Part shown: in pieces, positions 9,832-18,266 of the stretch
How positions within the stretch are numbered: position 1 is the first letter of the stretch
How the letters are laid out: every line of letters starts with the position of its first letter
NCBI GenBank assembly: GCA_014376585.1
Contig: JACMRG010000028.1
Coordinates: 1 to 64,000 of the forward strand
Origin: Opitutaceae bacterium
GTDB taxonomy: Bacteria > Verrucomicrobiota > Verrucomicrobiia > Opitutales > Opitutaceae
Direction of reading: 5' to 3'
Length of the DNA: 64,000 nt
Position numbers and translations under genes: made by a program
Notes under the pieces: generated by a model
What the model was told of the DNA's origin: nothing
Seen by the model: only the letters and a program-made list of their open reading frames with translations
Databases searched by the model: none

Positions 9832-11403
9832 TCACTTCGCCGGCACGCGAGGCACGCGGTTCAGCGTGTAGGCGATGCGTGGGTTGAGCACGGTGTCGCC
9901 CGCCACCGAGGCCAGTCCCGCGAGATCGAAATCGTAAATGTAGCCGGGCTTCAGTTCGGCAAATTCCACGTCGGCAATATGGCCGTCGCCGCTCAGGGTC
10001 ACCTTGCTGGGCGTCACCGGCGTGAGGTCCATCTGCGGCGAGCCGTAGGGCTCGTGGTATTTGTAGAAATAACGCTGCCCGGCCCAACGCATCGGATCGG
10101 CGGCGCTCACATCAAGCGGCGCGGTAAACTCGAAGCGGAAGCCCTTCGGCGTCGCGTGCAGGTTGAGCGCTTCAAACGGCGTCTTGGTCAGCTTGACCGT
10201 GCCGATGCCCTCGCCGCCGGCCCAGATGAGATGCGTGCGGCCGAGGTAGAGGGTGTCGCCGGCGAAGACGAGCCGATGGATGCCGCCGCGCAGCGCCGGG
10301 CTGTCCACGAAGTTCACGCATGCGCCCTGCCACACGCCATCCACCTGCTCGGGCAGGAGCCGCAGCACACGGCCGGAGTTCATCTCGCCCACGATCATCT
10401 GCCCGCCAAACGGGCCCCATGCGGCCGTCTGCGGGATCGTCACCATCTGGGTCGGTGAATTACCGTAGATGGCGTAGGGAATGTTGATCGCCGGCAACGT
10501 GCGCAGCGCATTCAGTCTTTCGACGGGCTGCTTGAGCGGCTCCGAGCCGTCCCAATCCGGCCGCCAGACCAGGCTCGCCGGATGACCGTAAAAACCGCCG
10601 CGTTTCACGATGTGCACGGGGCTCGTGCCGCGCCAGTCGCCCTGGTTGTCGTTCACGTAGAAGTTTCCGGCCGAGTCGAAAAACATCCCGTCCGGCGAGC
10701 GAAAGCCCGTCGCGTAAAGCGAAGAGGCACCGGTCGTCTCGTCAAGTTCGACGACGCAGCCGCGCCATTTCACGCGGCCATACATGCGGCCGGCCTCGGT
10801 GGCATATTTCTTCCAGTCACCCGCATAAAACCTGTCGCGCGCGAGGCCGATCGGGCTCCACTCGCCGCGGATTTCTGGGCGGATGGTATCGCCGGCGGAA
10901 GCGAGATTGAGCGCGACGAAGAGTTTGCCGTCGGGCCCGCGCACCGGTCCGAAGGCAAACTCGTGGTAATTGCCGGTCATGCCGAAATCGTCGAACACGG
11001 TTTCATAGCTGTCCGCGACGCCATCGCCGTCGGTATCCCGCAGGCGCGTGAGCTCCGGGCGCTGCATCACCAAAAGGCTGCCGTCTTTGCCGGGCAGCAC
11101 GCCGAGCGGCTCGTGCAGACCCTCGGCGAAGATTTTCCAACTCGATTTTTTGAAATCGTAGAACGCGACCTCGCCGTGGTGAAACGCCGCGACCATCCGG
11201 CCGTCGGGCATCAGCGCGAGCCCGCCGATCTGCGGATCGACGCCCGCCGGCGTGGCGAGCTTGCCGATACTGTAAAACTCCGCGACGCGCGCGCCCGCCG
11301 CCGGTAACGCCTCGGCGGCGACAAGGGCCGGCGCCGCGCTGAGCAGCGCGGTCGCGATCAGGGCGGCGGACATCAGGGGGCGGGAGAGGGCAAGAGGGTT
11401 CAT
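9832..11403 (-). CDS. Secreted PQQ/sorbosone-dehydrogenase-like beta-propeller protein (DUF7133 type)
   Basis: The 523-residue product starts at ATG 11403 and has a signal peptide (SAALIATALLSAAPALVAA). The body is a six-bladed propeller-like domain with GLALMPDGRMVAAFHHGEV, LRDTDGDGVADSYETVFDDF and FRSPDGMFFDSAGNFYVNDN, as in the large PVC-group families related to L-sorbosone dehydrogenases. No CxxCH heme motif is present, unlike many relatives that carry a fused cytochrome c. Its start codon overlaps the stop of the cupredoxin gene (ATGA), so the two are translationally coupled and probably interact in the periplasm, with the copper protein as likely electron partner. The substrate is unknown. 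Confidence 0.75.
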   Translation of the reverse strand: MNPLALSRPLMSAALIATALLSAAPALVAAEALPAAGARVAEFYSIGKLATPAGVDPQIGGLALMPDGRMVAAFHHGEVAFYDFKKSSWKIFAEGLHEPLGVLPGKDGSLLVMQRPELTRLRDTDGDGVADSYETVFDDFGMTGNYHEFAFGPVRGPDGKLFVALNLASAGDTIRPEIRGEWSPIGLARDRFYAGDWKKYATEAGRMYGRVKWRGCVVELDETTGASSLYATGFRSPDGMFFDSAGNFYVNDNQGDWRGTSPVHIVKRGGFYGHPASLVWRPDWDGSEPLKQPVERLNALRTLPAINIPYAIYGNSPTQMVTIPQTAAWGPFGGQMIVGEMNSGRVLRLLPEQVDGVWQGACVNFVDSPALRGGIHRLVFAGDTLYLGRTHLIWAGGEGIGTVKLTKTPFEALNLHATPKGFRFEFTAPLDVSAADPMRWAGQRYFYKYHEPYGSPQMDLTPVTPSKVTLSGDGHIADVEFAELKPGYIYDFDLAGLASVAGDTVLNPRIAYTLNRVPRVPAK

Positions 11404-12515
11404 GGCGTGCAGAGGGCGGAGGTGAGCGTGAGGGTGACATCGGCGGCCTGGGCGGGGGTGAGCGTAAGCACGCCGCCGTTCCACGTGCCGACCGAGCTGG
11501 ACCATTTGGAATTCTCGTCGTTGGCGGCACGGTAGAAAACCGGCCCCTTCGCCCGTGGGATCTGCAGGCGCACCGCGATCCCGGGCCGGCCGGCGGCGGG
11601 GATGACCTGTTCAAACACCTCAGTCTCGCCCGCGCGGTAGCGGAAGATCGGGCCGGAGGGCGTCGCCGCGTAGCCGAGGAATTTCGGCGTCGGCGCGGCG
11701 GCGTCGGCGGAGCCGAAACGCAGCGGGAAATCATCTTTCGGCGCGCGCCACCAAGGTTTCGTGGGGACGACGGGCAGCACGAGGCCGTTGCCCGCCCAGT
11801 TGGCGGAGGCATCGATGAAGCCGCCCTGCCAGGCGTAGCGCAGGCGGCACTGGCCCGCGTCCCAGCACACGTTCTGGCTGCCGGCGAGCGCGACGGCGAT
11901 CGCGGCCGGACCGGCCTCGGGCATGAAGATGCGCTGGGCAAACGGGCGCTTGCCCGCACCGGCGACGGTGGTCTGCGCGGCGGTCGGCGGGATGTTTGGG
12001 TCTTTGTCGAGCGGCGGCAGCGTCACCCCGGCGTAGAGCGCGCCATACATGATCATACCGTGACCGGGAAACGTGCAGACGTAGGGATAGATGCCGGGCT
12101 CGCCGGGAACCGTGAGCGTGATCTTCGCCGCACCGTCGGGCGCGAGGACCTGACTGTGAACCAGGATATCGGAGCTGGCCGGAATGAATTCCTGCGCCGG
12201 GCCTTTTTCCGCCAGCGCCAGGGCTGAGGTGATGACGGTTTCGCGCGTGCCGGGACGCAGGAGCACAAAGTTGTGGGTGAGATCCGTCGTGTCGCCATTC
12301 TCGATCTCGATCACGAGCGCTTCGCCCGGCTTCGCCTCGAAGCGCGGCGGCTCGAAGCGCAGGCCGTCGCGCATCTTCAGTTTCACAGTGCGGATTTTTT
12401 GCGTCGCGGGCGCGGCGGGTTTTGCAGTCTCGGGGGCGGCGGCGGGAGCCACTTGGGCCGTGAGACCGGCGGAAGCCAGCGTTGCCAGCGAGACGAGGAC
12501 GGGGAGAAATCTCAT
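11400..12515 (-). CDS. Periplasmic cupredoxin-domain protein
   Basis: The product is 371 residues with a signal peptide. Residues about 40-165 form a type I copper domain: H81 in DLTHNFVLLRPG, then C147, H152 and M156 in CTFPGHGMIM, the C-x4-H-x3-M spacing of azurin and plastocyanin. The rest (about 190-371) is a beta-rich domain of unknown role (GRPGIAVRLQIPRAKG). It is the first gene of a two-gene operon with the propeller protein. Copper-dependent electron transfer in the periplasm is inferred from the intact ligand set. ATG 12515 is chosen because the signal peptide begins there; the longer frame adds a poor N-terminus. Confidence 0.82.
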   Translation of the reverse strand: MRFLPVLVSLATLASAGLTAQVAPAAAPETAKPAAPATQKIRTVKLKMRDGLRFEPPRFEAKPGEALVIEIENGDTTDLTHNFVLLRPGTRETVITSALALAEKGPAQEFIPASSDILVHSQVLAPDGAAKITLTVPGEPGIYPYVCTFPGHGMIMYGALYAGVTLPPLDKDPNIPPTAAQTTVAGAGKRPFAQRIFMPEAGPAAIAVALAGSQNVCWDAGQCRLRYAWQGGFIDASANWAGNGLVLPVVPTKPWWRAPKDDFPLRFGSADAAAPTPKFLGYAATPSGPIFRYRAGETEVFEQVIPAAGRPGIAVRLQIPRAKGPVFYRAANDENSKWSSSVGTWNGGVLTLTPAQAADVTLTLTSALCTP

Positions 12516-12611
12516 GGGGGGGAATGGAAAGGGGAGGGAGGAAGCTGGACACAACCTCAGCGCCTGCAAGTGACCGCGCCGTTAATTCCTCGGCAGTGAT
12601 GGGACAAAAAG

Positions 12612-12636
12612 TAGGGCGGGCTTTAGCCCGCCCTAG
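12612..12636. repeat. GC-rich hairpin, GTAGGGCGGGC type
   Basis: GGGCGGGCTTTAGCCCGCCC forms an 8-bp stem with a TTTA loop. A second copy at 32887-32906 has a compensating pair change (G:C to A:T) in the same stem. Confidence 0.7.
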
Positions 12637-12697
12637 CGCGCGCACTCCGCAGTGCCGGCAAACAGTCAGCAGGGCGGATGAAGTGCGCCCGACTTAG

Positions 12698-13474
12698 TCA
12701 CTTCAGCATCGAAAAGTCCGTGGGCGCGAGGAACACGGATTTCACCGCGGTGGTGAGCGAACCGCCGGCGGCTTTTTCCGAAGCGGCCTTGGCGGCGACC
12801 CAGACGGGATCCGCGCGGAAGGCGGCCCAGTTGGCGGTAGCCGCCTCGCGGCTGGGGTGTGCGATAATGTAGGTGAGCGTGCGGCCTGCGCCCTGCGAGG
12901 CATCGACCGGGTGCCAGTAGGCGATATTCACGATGCCGTGCTTTTCGAAGAGCGTCGTCGTGTGATCGCGGAAACGCGCGTCGATGTTGGCGACCTTGCC
13001 ATCCGGGGTCGTGTAGGTGCGGAGCTCGAACACGCGGGCGGTGCCGGCGGGCTTGAACGCGGCGCGCGAAAAATCCGTGGCCTCGAGAAAAATGGATTCG
13101 ACCTTCGCGACGATCTTGCCGTCCGCCTCGCTGGCCTTGGCCACCGCGCGCCAATCGGGATCGGCGGAGAAGGCTTTCCACGAGGCCCTGGCGGCTTCGC
13201 GGCTCGCGTGCTCAAGCACGTAGACGAGTTTCTCGCCGGCGGCGTCGGCCGCGTCGAGCGGCGTGAAGTAACCGAGGTTCACCATGCCGTGTTTCTCAAA
13301 GAGCTTCGTGGTGTGGTCGCGGAAGCGCGCGAGAACGTTGGGCAATTTCCCGGGTTGCGCCGTGTAGGTGCGCAGCTCGTAAACGTGCGCGACACTTTCG
13401 GCCGCACGGAGTGGGGCGGCGACCAGCAGCGCCAGCCCCAGAAGGGGGAGAAAACGGAGGAGGGGGATATTCAT
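12698..13474 (-). CDS. Secreted protein with two NIPSNAP domains
   Basis: The 258-residue product has a signal peptide (LLGLALLVAAPLRAA). Two NIPSNAP domains follow: VYELRTYTAQPGKLPNVLAR at about residue 30 and VFELRTYTTPDGKVANIDAR at about residue 145, each with an EKHG...GY/YW segment. They align along most of their length, which shows internal duplication. NIPSNAP domains have a ferredoxin-like fold with no firm biochemical role. Similar exported double-domain proteins are common in Verrucomicrobiota and Planctomycetota. It precedes the cupredoxin operon on the same strand, 182 bases apart with a hairpin between, so separate transcription is likely. Confidence 0.85.
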   Translation of the reverse strand: MNIPLLRFLPLLGLALLVAAPLRAAESVAHVYELRTYTAQPGKLPNVLARFRDHTTKLFEKHGMVNLGYFTPLDAADAAGEKLVYVLEHASREAARASWKAFSADPDWRAVAKASEADGKIVAKVESIFLEATDFSRAAFKPAGTARVFELRTYTTPDGKVANIDARFRDHTTTLFEKHGIVNIAYWHPVDASQGAGRTLTYIIAHPSREAATANWAAFRADPVWVAAKAASEKAAGGSLTTAVKSVFLAPTDFSMLK

Positions 13475-13527
13475 GGGGGAAAGAAAGCGGGGAAGGCACG
13501 GCGGCGGCGGACGCGGTGCGGGTTCAC

Positions 13528-13872
13528 TCAGTGGGACCAAAAGCCGCCGTGGTGTTTCTCGGCCCCGGCGCCGACGAGTTCGCCGACTTCGGCGGTGGCT
13601 TCCTCGGGCGGGAGTTCTTCCATGGGGGCGAAGCGTTCGGAGGTGAAGCCGAGTTCCTGCTGGCCCTGATGGAAGGGGTCGGGAGGGTTGGTCAATTCGG
13701 AGAGCAAGAGGCCCACGGTGGCGGTGTCGCCGCCTTTCACGATTTTCTCCCGGCCGAGGAAGACCTCGCGGATCGTGTAGGTGCTACCCTTCGCCGGGAG
13801 CTGTTTGTAGAGCGCGCGGATGAAGGCGGGGAAGGTATCGTTAATGCAGACGACTTTCTGACCTTTGACCAT
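13528..13872 (-). CDS. Small conserved cytoplasmic protein of unknown function
   Basis: This encodes 114 residues from ATG 13872. The first half resembles a short SH3-like module seen in many small phage-associated and chromosomal proteins (KVVCINDTFP, LPAKGSTYTIREVFLG). The C-terminal half is acidic and probably disordered. There is no signal peptide or membrane segment. It lies between the NIPSNAP gene and the branching-enzyme gene on the same strand, with short gaps. I can name no function. Confidence 0.7.
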   Translation of the reverse strand: MVKGQKVVCINDTFPAFIRALYKQLPAKGSTYTIREVFLGREKIVKGGDTATVGLLLSELTNPPDPFHQGQQELGFTSERFAPMEELPPEEATAEVGELVGAGAEKHHGGFWSH

Positions 13873-13966
13873 CCGGTGACTGTAGCGACCGAGACGCGCG
13901 TGGCAAATTTTCGTTCACGGCGGGTTTCCGAAACGATCCGATGGGATCGCCCGCGGGACGATTCGG

Positions 13967-15820
13967 TCAAGGCGCCGCGTGATCCTGCGAAAAAATCACG
14001 GCGGAATAGGCACCGAGGCTCACCCGAATGCGCTGACCGCAGCCATCCAAAGGCTCGGCCTGCGCGAGACAGTCGGTCCCGGCGTGATCGCCGAACTCGG
14101 CATCGTAGGCGCGCGCATCGCTGTTGAGGCGCACCCGCCAAGTCCCGCCAGTGGGCACGCCCACAGCGTAATCGGTCACCGTTTGCGCGGAGAGGTTAAT
14201 GAGCACGAGCACCTCGTCGCCCGCGCCACCTTCGCGCCAGCGGCGGTAACCCACGATCTTGGCCAAGTGATCGACATGGTGCGTTTCGAGGTGCTGGCCG
14301 CTGAGGCCGGCGGTGTGGCCGGCGAGATTCCGACGCAGCGCGATCAGGTCGCGGTGAAAGGCATGCAGCCCGGAAAAGCGCTGCAGTTTGCTCCAATCGA
14401 GGGGAATCTCGTCACGGAACCATTCGTTTTCCAAAAACTCCTGGCCTTGGAAAAGCATGGGCACGCCGGGCGCGGTGAGCACGAGCGCCGCACCGAGGAG
14501 CGAACGTTTTTTCGCCGCGTAGCTGTCGAACGCCTCGGGCGCGATTTCGGAGGGGAGCCGAGCTTTGCCGTTGGCGACCTCGTCGTGCGATTCCGTGTAA
14601 ACGACCCGACGGAACGCGTCGCCTTCGTAACGGGTTTTGAGGGCGTTGACGACGGCGTCGAGATTACGTTGTTCGTCCTCGGCCACGATGAGCGTCGCCC
14701 GGACCGGATGCACGAAGGCGGCATCCCATTGCGTGTGAAAGCCCGCTCCGCCGGCCCCGGATTCCTTGACGAGCCATTCGCTATCTTGGAGATCCTCGGC
14801 GATCGTCATCGCGCGGGGAAACTCCTCGCGGATGCTGCCGTTAATCCGCTGGAGCAGGCCCCAGCCTTCCTTGAGATCGTCCCCAGGATCACCGTGGCGG
14901 CCACGATAGGTGCGGATGAAAACGGACATATCCCAGCGCAGGCCATCGACACGATAATCGCGGAGCCACATGAGGGCGTTGTCGTGGATGTAGGCGCGCA
15001 CTTCCTCGCGCCCGTAGTCGGGGCGCGTCTGGCCCCACGGCGTCTCGGCGCGCCAGTCGTTGTAGAAATAAATACCGCCGAGCCCATGCTCGTTCCAACC
15101 GTCGAACTGCCACAGTGCGAGATCACCGGGGCCGAAGTGATTGTAAACCACGTCGAGGATGACCGCGATCCCGTGCTCGTGCGCCGCTTTCACAAAAGCC
15201 TGCAGGCCCTCGGGACCGCCATAGATGCTCTCGACCGCGTAGGGGTGCGCCGGGTTGTAGCCCCATGAGAAATCGCCGGCGAACTCCACCACGGGCATCA
15301 CCTCGACGGCGTTGATCCCGAGATCGCGCAGGTAGGGCAGCTTCTTGATCGCGGACGAGAAGTCGCCCGGACCCCGGCCTTTCTGGGCATTAAAGGTGCC
15401 AATATGCAGCTCATAGACGACCAGTTGATCGAGCGTCGGCGGCGTGAACGCCGGGCCGGCGGCCTCCGGGTCGGGGCGCCACACGATGGAGTTGCCCATG
15501 GAGTTGGTCACCTTCGCCGCACGCGGGTCGGCGCGTTTGAATTCTTCGGGTCCGCGCCGCAATTGATAGCGATACTCGTCACCTCTCTTCGCCTCGGGCA
15601 CGGTGCCGAACCAAGTGCCGTCGTCGGCCCGCACGAGCGGGTGGCGGTCGGCCTGCCAGTCGTTAAACGCGCCGATGACGCTCACGGCGTCCGCGTTGGG
15701 CGCCCACACGCGGAAAACGGCGCCGCCTTCCGCAGGGAGCGTGAGACCGAGTGGGGGGAGGGCGGCGCGCGGGGCGCGGCATTTTTGGGTCGGAGCGCCC
15801 GGAGGGTGCGGCGGTTTCAT
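13967..15820 (-). CDS. GH13 alpha-glucan branching-type enzyme
   Basis: The 617-residue protein has an N-terminal CBM48/E-set domain (VFRWAPN-type: AVFRVWAPNADAVSVIGAFN) and then a GH13 barrel. Conserved regions are DVVYNHFG, DGLRWDMS with the nucleophile Asp, MTIAEDLQ with the acid/base Glu, and TESHDEVANGK with the transition-state Asp. The order and the ESHDE motif fit 1,4-alpha-glucan branching enzymes and close GH13 relatives such as trehalohydrolases. Likely role is glycogen or alpha-glucan branching in the cytoplasm. ATG 15820 gives a short basic N-terminus; an ATG at 15877 in the same frame is possible. No other glycogen gene is in the window. Confidence 0.82.
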   Translation of the reverse strand: MKPPHPPGAPTQKCRAPRAALPPLGLTLPAEGGAVFRVWAPNADAVSVIGAFNDWQADRHPLVRADDGTWFGTVPEAKRGDEYRYQLRRGPEEFKRADPRAAKVTNSMGNSIVWRPDPEAAGPAFTPPTLDQLVVYELHIGTFNAQKGRGPGDFSSAIKKLPYLRDLGINAVEVMPVVEFAGDFSWGYNPAHPYAVESIYGGPEGLQAFVKAAHEHGIAVILDVVYNHFGPGDLALWQFDGWNEHGLGGIYFYNDWRAETPWGQTRPDYGREEVRAYIHDNALMWLRDYRVDGLRWDMSVFIRTYRGRHGDPGDDLKEGWGLLQRINGSIREEFPRAMTIAEDLQDSEWLVKESGAGGAGFHTQWDAAFVHPVRATLIVAEDEQRNLDAVVNALKTRYEGDAFRRVVYTESHDEVANGKARLPSEIAPEAFDSYAAKKRSLLGAALVLTAPGVPMLFQGQEFLENEWFRDEIPLDWSKLQRFSGLHAFHRDLIALRRNLAGHTAGLSGQHLETHHVDHLAKIVGYRRWREGGAGDEVLVLINLSAQTVTDYAVGVPTGGTWRVRLNSDARAYDAEFGDHAGTDCLAQAEPLDGCGQRIRVSLGAYSAVIFSQDHAAP

Positions 15821-16093
15821 GGTGGTGGCAGCGGGGACGGACGCGGCGCCGAAACGGACGAATGATCCGCCCGGCACGGACGCCAGGTTCGCCTCAAATG
15901 CATCTCCACCAGCTCTCGCGCCGGACGCGCCCCCGCCAGGAGACGGCTGCGCTCAAAAGCGGAGGCCGGCTCGACCAAACGGGGAAGCGGACGCGACAAG
16001 GATGACATGCAAGCGAAGCGGAACAATCCCCACTGACTGCGATTCGTCCCGCCGGTTCTCACCGCCGACGAAAAAACCGCCGCGCCGCCTGCG

Positions 16094-16567
16094 TTACTCC
16101 AGCCGACCTTCGTCGAAATCCATCAAGTCGGTGACGCTGATGATCTGCTCCGCGCGATCGGCGCAACCCATGTTGGTCAGCGCGGTCTTCAAAAATTCGC
16201 GACCGGCCGCGGTCATGCCTTTTTGCACGTAGTCGCGGTTCCACTTGGGGACCCGCAGATCGGACGGAAAAAGCGCCAGCAGCCGGCGGTCGCGCTCGGC
16301 GTCGTCGAGGCCGGCGGCGAGACATTCGTGGACGATGCTCTCGACGGCGGCGGGCTCGACGCCGAGGTGGAGGCAGAGAAATTTATCCATGCCGCGCTTG
16401 TAGTTCTTCGCGTAGCTGGCGGGCAGCGCGCCGTGCGCCTTCACGTAGCGGCACTTCGCGAGAAAACGCGGCAGGTGCAGCAGGCCCGTGGCCGCGTGCG
16501 GCACGTAGGGAGACGGCAGCTCGGTCAACACTTTCCCGCTCGAACCGGGGATGGGTTTGGACAACAT
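16094..16567 (-). CDS. DUF5069 domain protein
   Basis: The 157-residue protein starts at ATG 16567 (MLSKPIPGSSGKVL). The DUF5069 pattern is clear: HAATGLLHLPRFLAKCRYVK, YAKNYKRGMDKFLCLHLGV and a C-terminal DRAEQIISVTDLMDFDEGR. The family is widespread in Verrucomicrobiota, soluble, all-alpha and of unknown function. It is divergent from the GreA/B-like gene, with 86 bases between the two starts, so they share a promoter region. A longer frame to 16648 exists but would overlap that region. Confidence 0.85.
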   Translation of the reverse strand: MLSKPIPGSSGKVLTELPSPYVPHAATGLLHLPRFLAKCRYVKAHGALPASYAKNYKRGMDKFLCLHLGVEPAAVESIVHECLAAGLDDAERDRRLLALFPSDLRVPKWNRDYVQKGMTAAGREFLKTALTNMGCADRAEQIISVTDLMDFDEGRLE

Positions 16568-16653
16568 GTCCGCTACGAAACGCAGTCCGCTCGCCCGCGC
16601 CAGCAAAAGCGCGGGCTTGCCGCCCCGCCTTCCCCGCCCTGACATCACCCTCC

Positions 16654-17133
16654 ATGGACAAAGCCGCGCTGCGCCGGGCCATCCTCGCCCAACTCGAAGC
16701 CGAACTCGCCACGCTCACCGCCGCCGCCCACGACGCGCACGCCGAGGCGACCGACGAGGAGAATCGCGCGGAGGACAAATACGACATGCGCAGCCAGTCC
16801 GCCGCCTACCTCGCGGCCGGCCAGGCCAAGCTCGCCACCGAACTCGGCGAAGCCATCGGCGCTTACCAGACGCTCGCCCTCCCCGCCTTCGGCCCCGCCG
16901 ATGCCCTCGCCACCGGCGCACTCGTGACCCTCGAAACGCGCGGTCAGCGCACGCTCTATTTTCTCGGTCCACAACGCGGCGGTCTCGAACTCAACGTCGA
17001 TGGCCAGCCCGTGCTGATCGTGACCGCCGCCTCCCCGCTCGGTCGGCAGCTTATCGGCCGGCATCTGGGTGAAAGCGTGATGTTGCCCGGCCGCGGCGGT
17101 CCGGCGATGCAAACGATCATTACGGTGGCATGA
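16654..17133 (+). CDS. GreA/GreB-family elongation factor-like protein
   Basis: The 159-residue protein lacks the full GreA coiled coil but keeps a shorter helical N-terminus with DEENRAEDKYDMRSQSAAYLA. The C-terminal FKBP-like GreA/B domain follows, ending VTAASPLGRQLIGRHLGE. True GreA stimulates transcript cleavage by RNA polymerase; proteins with this short N-terminus bind RNA polymerase or nucleotides in other ways, so the same role is not assured. It stands at the head of a series of small stress-associated genes on the plus strand. Confidence 0.78.
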   Translation: MDKAALRRAILAQLEAELATLTAAAHDAHAEATDEENRAEDKYDMRSQSAAYLAAGQAKLATELGEAIGAYQTLALPAFGPADALATGALVTLETRGQRTLYFLGPQRGGLELNVDGQPVLIVTAASPLGRQLIGRHLGESVMLPGRGGPAMQTIITVA

Positions 17134-17281
17134 ATCATCTTAGCGAAGCCCAGTGCTCCCCTCGCACATTGCGAGTGTCCGCTCCGGCCGCATTGCAGAA
17201 TGCCCTACGGGACATGGAGCGACGGGCGGCATGCTTTTTTTAAATATTGGCGGGCTATGGATTATCCAAAATCGCTCCGCG

Positions 17282-17297
17282 TGGCACCGCGGCTGCA
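17282..17297 (+). promoter_or_regulatory. Candidate sigma-54 (-24/-12) promoter before the lmo0937-like gene
   Basis: TGGCAC-CGCGG-CTGCA matches the consensus TGGCAC-N5-TTGCA with one mismatch, and the GG and GC doublets have the required 10-base spacing. It lies 60 bases upstream of the ATG at 17357. A sigma-54 activator gene is 6.4 kb away. Confidence 0.5.
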
Positions 17298-17356
17298 TTT
17301 GTGGGAGGACAGCTCACTTCAACTTCAACCCGTCACCCACCAACCCGCTAGCCGCC

Positions 17357-17509
17357 ATGCTCGAAACCGTCGCCATTATCTTGGTCGTCATGTGGCTCCT
17401 GGGGATGATCTCCTCCTACACCGTCGGAGGCTACATTCACCTCCTTCTTGCCGTGGCGTTAGTGACGGTGATCATCCGTCTCATCCGCGGACGTGACCCG
17501 TTAAAGTAA
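17357..17509 (+). CDS. lmo0937-family small membrane protein
   Basis: The product has 50 residues and two hydrophobic segments: TVAIILVVMWLLGMISS and GYIHLLLAVALVTVIIRLI. The central SSYTVGGYIHLL motif is typical of the lmo0937/DUF5670 family of inner-membrane proteins. These are often in general stress regulons, but their function is unknown. ATG 17357 is chosen because it starts at the family's usual N-terminus; upstream codons in the same frame have no support. It is the first of several short stress-type genes. Confidence 0.85.
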   Translation: MLETVAIILVVMWLLGMISSYTVGGYIHLLLAVALVTVIIRLIRGRDPLK

Positions 17510-17563
17510 TTTTTCCGAACCCTTTCCCCGCTCACAACACCAACCACCCAACCCATCATCACC

Positions 17564-17767
17564 GTGTCCAAAGTCCCCTCCATCGCCATCCTCGTCGTCG
17601 GTGTCATTTTGCTCGTTTACGGGCTCAGTGCCGCTGACTCCGTCTCCTCCTCCGTCAGTAACGCCGTCACCGGCTCGCCCACCAACAAGAGCATCTGGCT
17701 CATCGTGCTCGGCGTGATCGGCGTGATCACCGGCGGCATCGGCCTGGTCTTCCGCCGCGCTCCCTAA
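17564..17767 (+). CDS. DUF3185-family small membrane protein
   Basis: Starts with GTG 17564 and encodes 67 residues. Two transmembrane helices (SIAILVVGVILLVYGL and IWLIVLGVIGVITGGIGLVF) flank a polar loop (ADSVSSSVSNAVTGSPTNK). This is the DUF3185 pattern, usually found near other small stress membrane proteins. The function is unknown. It is 54 bases after the lmo0937-like gene and 48 before the YqjD-like gene, so these three are probably one transcript. Confidence 0.82.
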   Translation: MSKVPSIAILVVGVILLVYGLSAADSVSSSVSNAVTGSPTNKSIWLIVLGVIGVITGGIGLVFRRAP

Positions 17768-17815
17768 ACCCCGCATCCCATTCTGTCCGCAATCATCATC
17801 TCATCCCTCCCAACC

Positions 17816-18142
17816 ATGTCTAAAAAATACTCCGCCATGCTCAGCGATCAAGCCGACTCCACCATCGAAGAACTCCGAGGCCTCCTGGCCGAAGCCGAGC
17901 AGGCGCTTAGCAGCGCCGGCGACGCCGCCACCGACGAAGTCCAAGCCCTCCGCGAACGCCTTCGCGGCGTCCTCGCCGAAGGGCAGGCGACGTTGAAGAA
18001 CGTCACCGCCGCCGCGCGCCGCCAAGCCGCCCGTGCCGACGAGACCATCCGCGAAAACCCCTATCAGGCCATCGGCATCGCCGCCGCCGTGGGCCTGCTT
18101 GCCGGCTACTTGGTCTCGCGCAATTGCAGCGACAGTCGTTGA
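17816..18142 (+). CDS. DUF883 (ElaB/YqjD-like) ribosome- or membrane-anchored protein
   Basis: The 108-residue product has a long amphipathic helix, residues 10-80, followed by a C-terminal membrane segment (YQAIGIAAAVGLLAGYLVSR). The RENPYQAIGIAA motif is the hallmark of ElaB/YqjD/DUF883. E. coli YqjD binds ribosomes and is a C-tail-anchored protein expressed in stationary phase. The next two genes resemble YqjE and YqjK, the same order as in E. coli, which strengthens the call. Confidence 0.88.
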   Translation: MSKKYSAMLSDQADSTIEELRGLLAEAEQALSSAGDAATDEVQALRERLRGVLAEGQATLKNVTAAARRQAARADETIRENPYQAIGIAAAVGLLAGYLVSRNCSDSR

Positions 18143-18169
18143 TCCCTGCGGCCTTCTCTTCGGTTTCAC

Positions 18170-18219
18170 CCACCGCCGGCGCGCCGTCTTCCGCTCCGAC
18201 CGGCCCGTGCCGGCGGTGG
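18170..18219 (+). terminator. Large inverted repeat after the YqjD-like gene
   Basis: CCACCGCCGGC at 18170-18180 pairs with GCCGGCGGTGG at 18209-18219, around a 28-base GC-rich loop, and TTTAAT follows. It may attenuate read-through from the YqjD-like gene into the YqjE-like gene; the tail is weak for a classical terminator. Confidence 0.4.
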
Positions 18220-18266
18220 TTTAATCTTCCCGCCATCCGATCCGTCCGCCCGCCTCTGCCTTCCCC

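Noticed and set aside
15821-16093. A small minus-strand gene between the branching enzyme and the DUF5069 gene
   Set aside because: The best frame (about 80 codons) is Arg/Ser/Pro-rich with no motif or ribosome site; I see nothing firm in this stretch.
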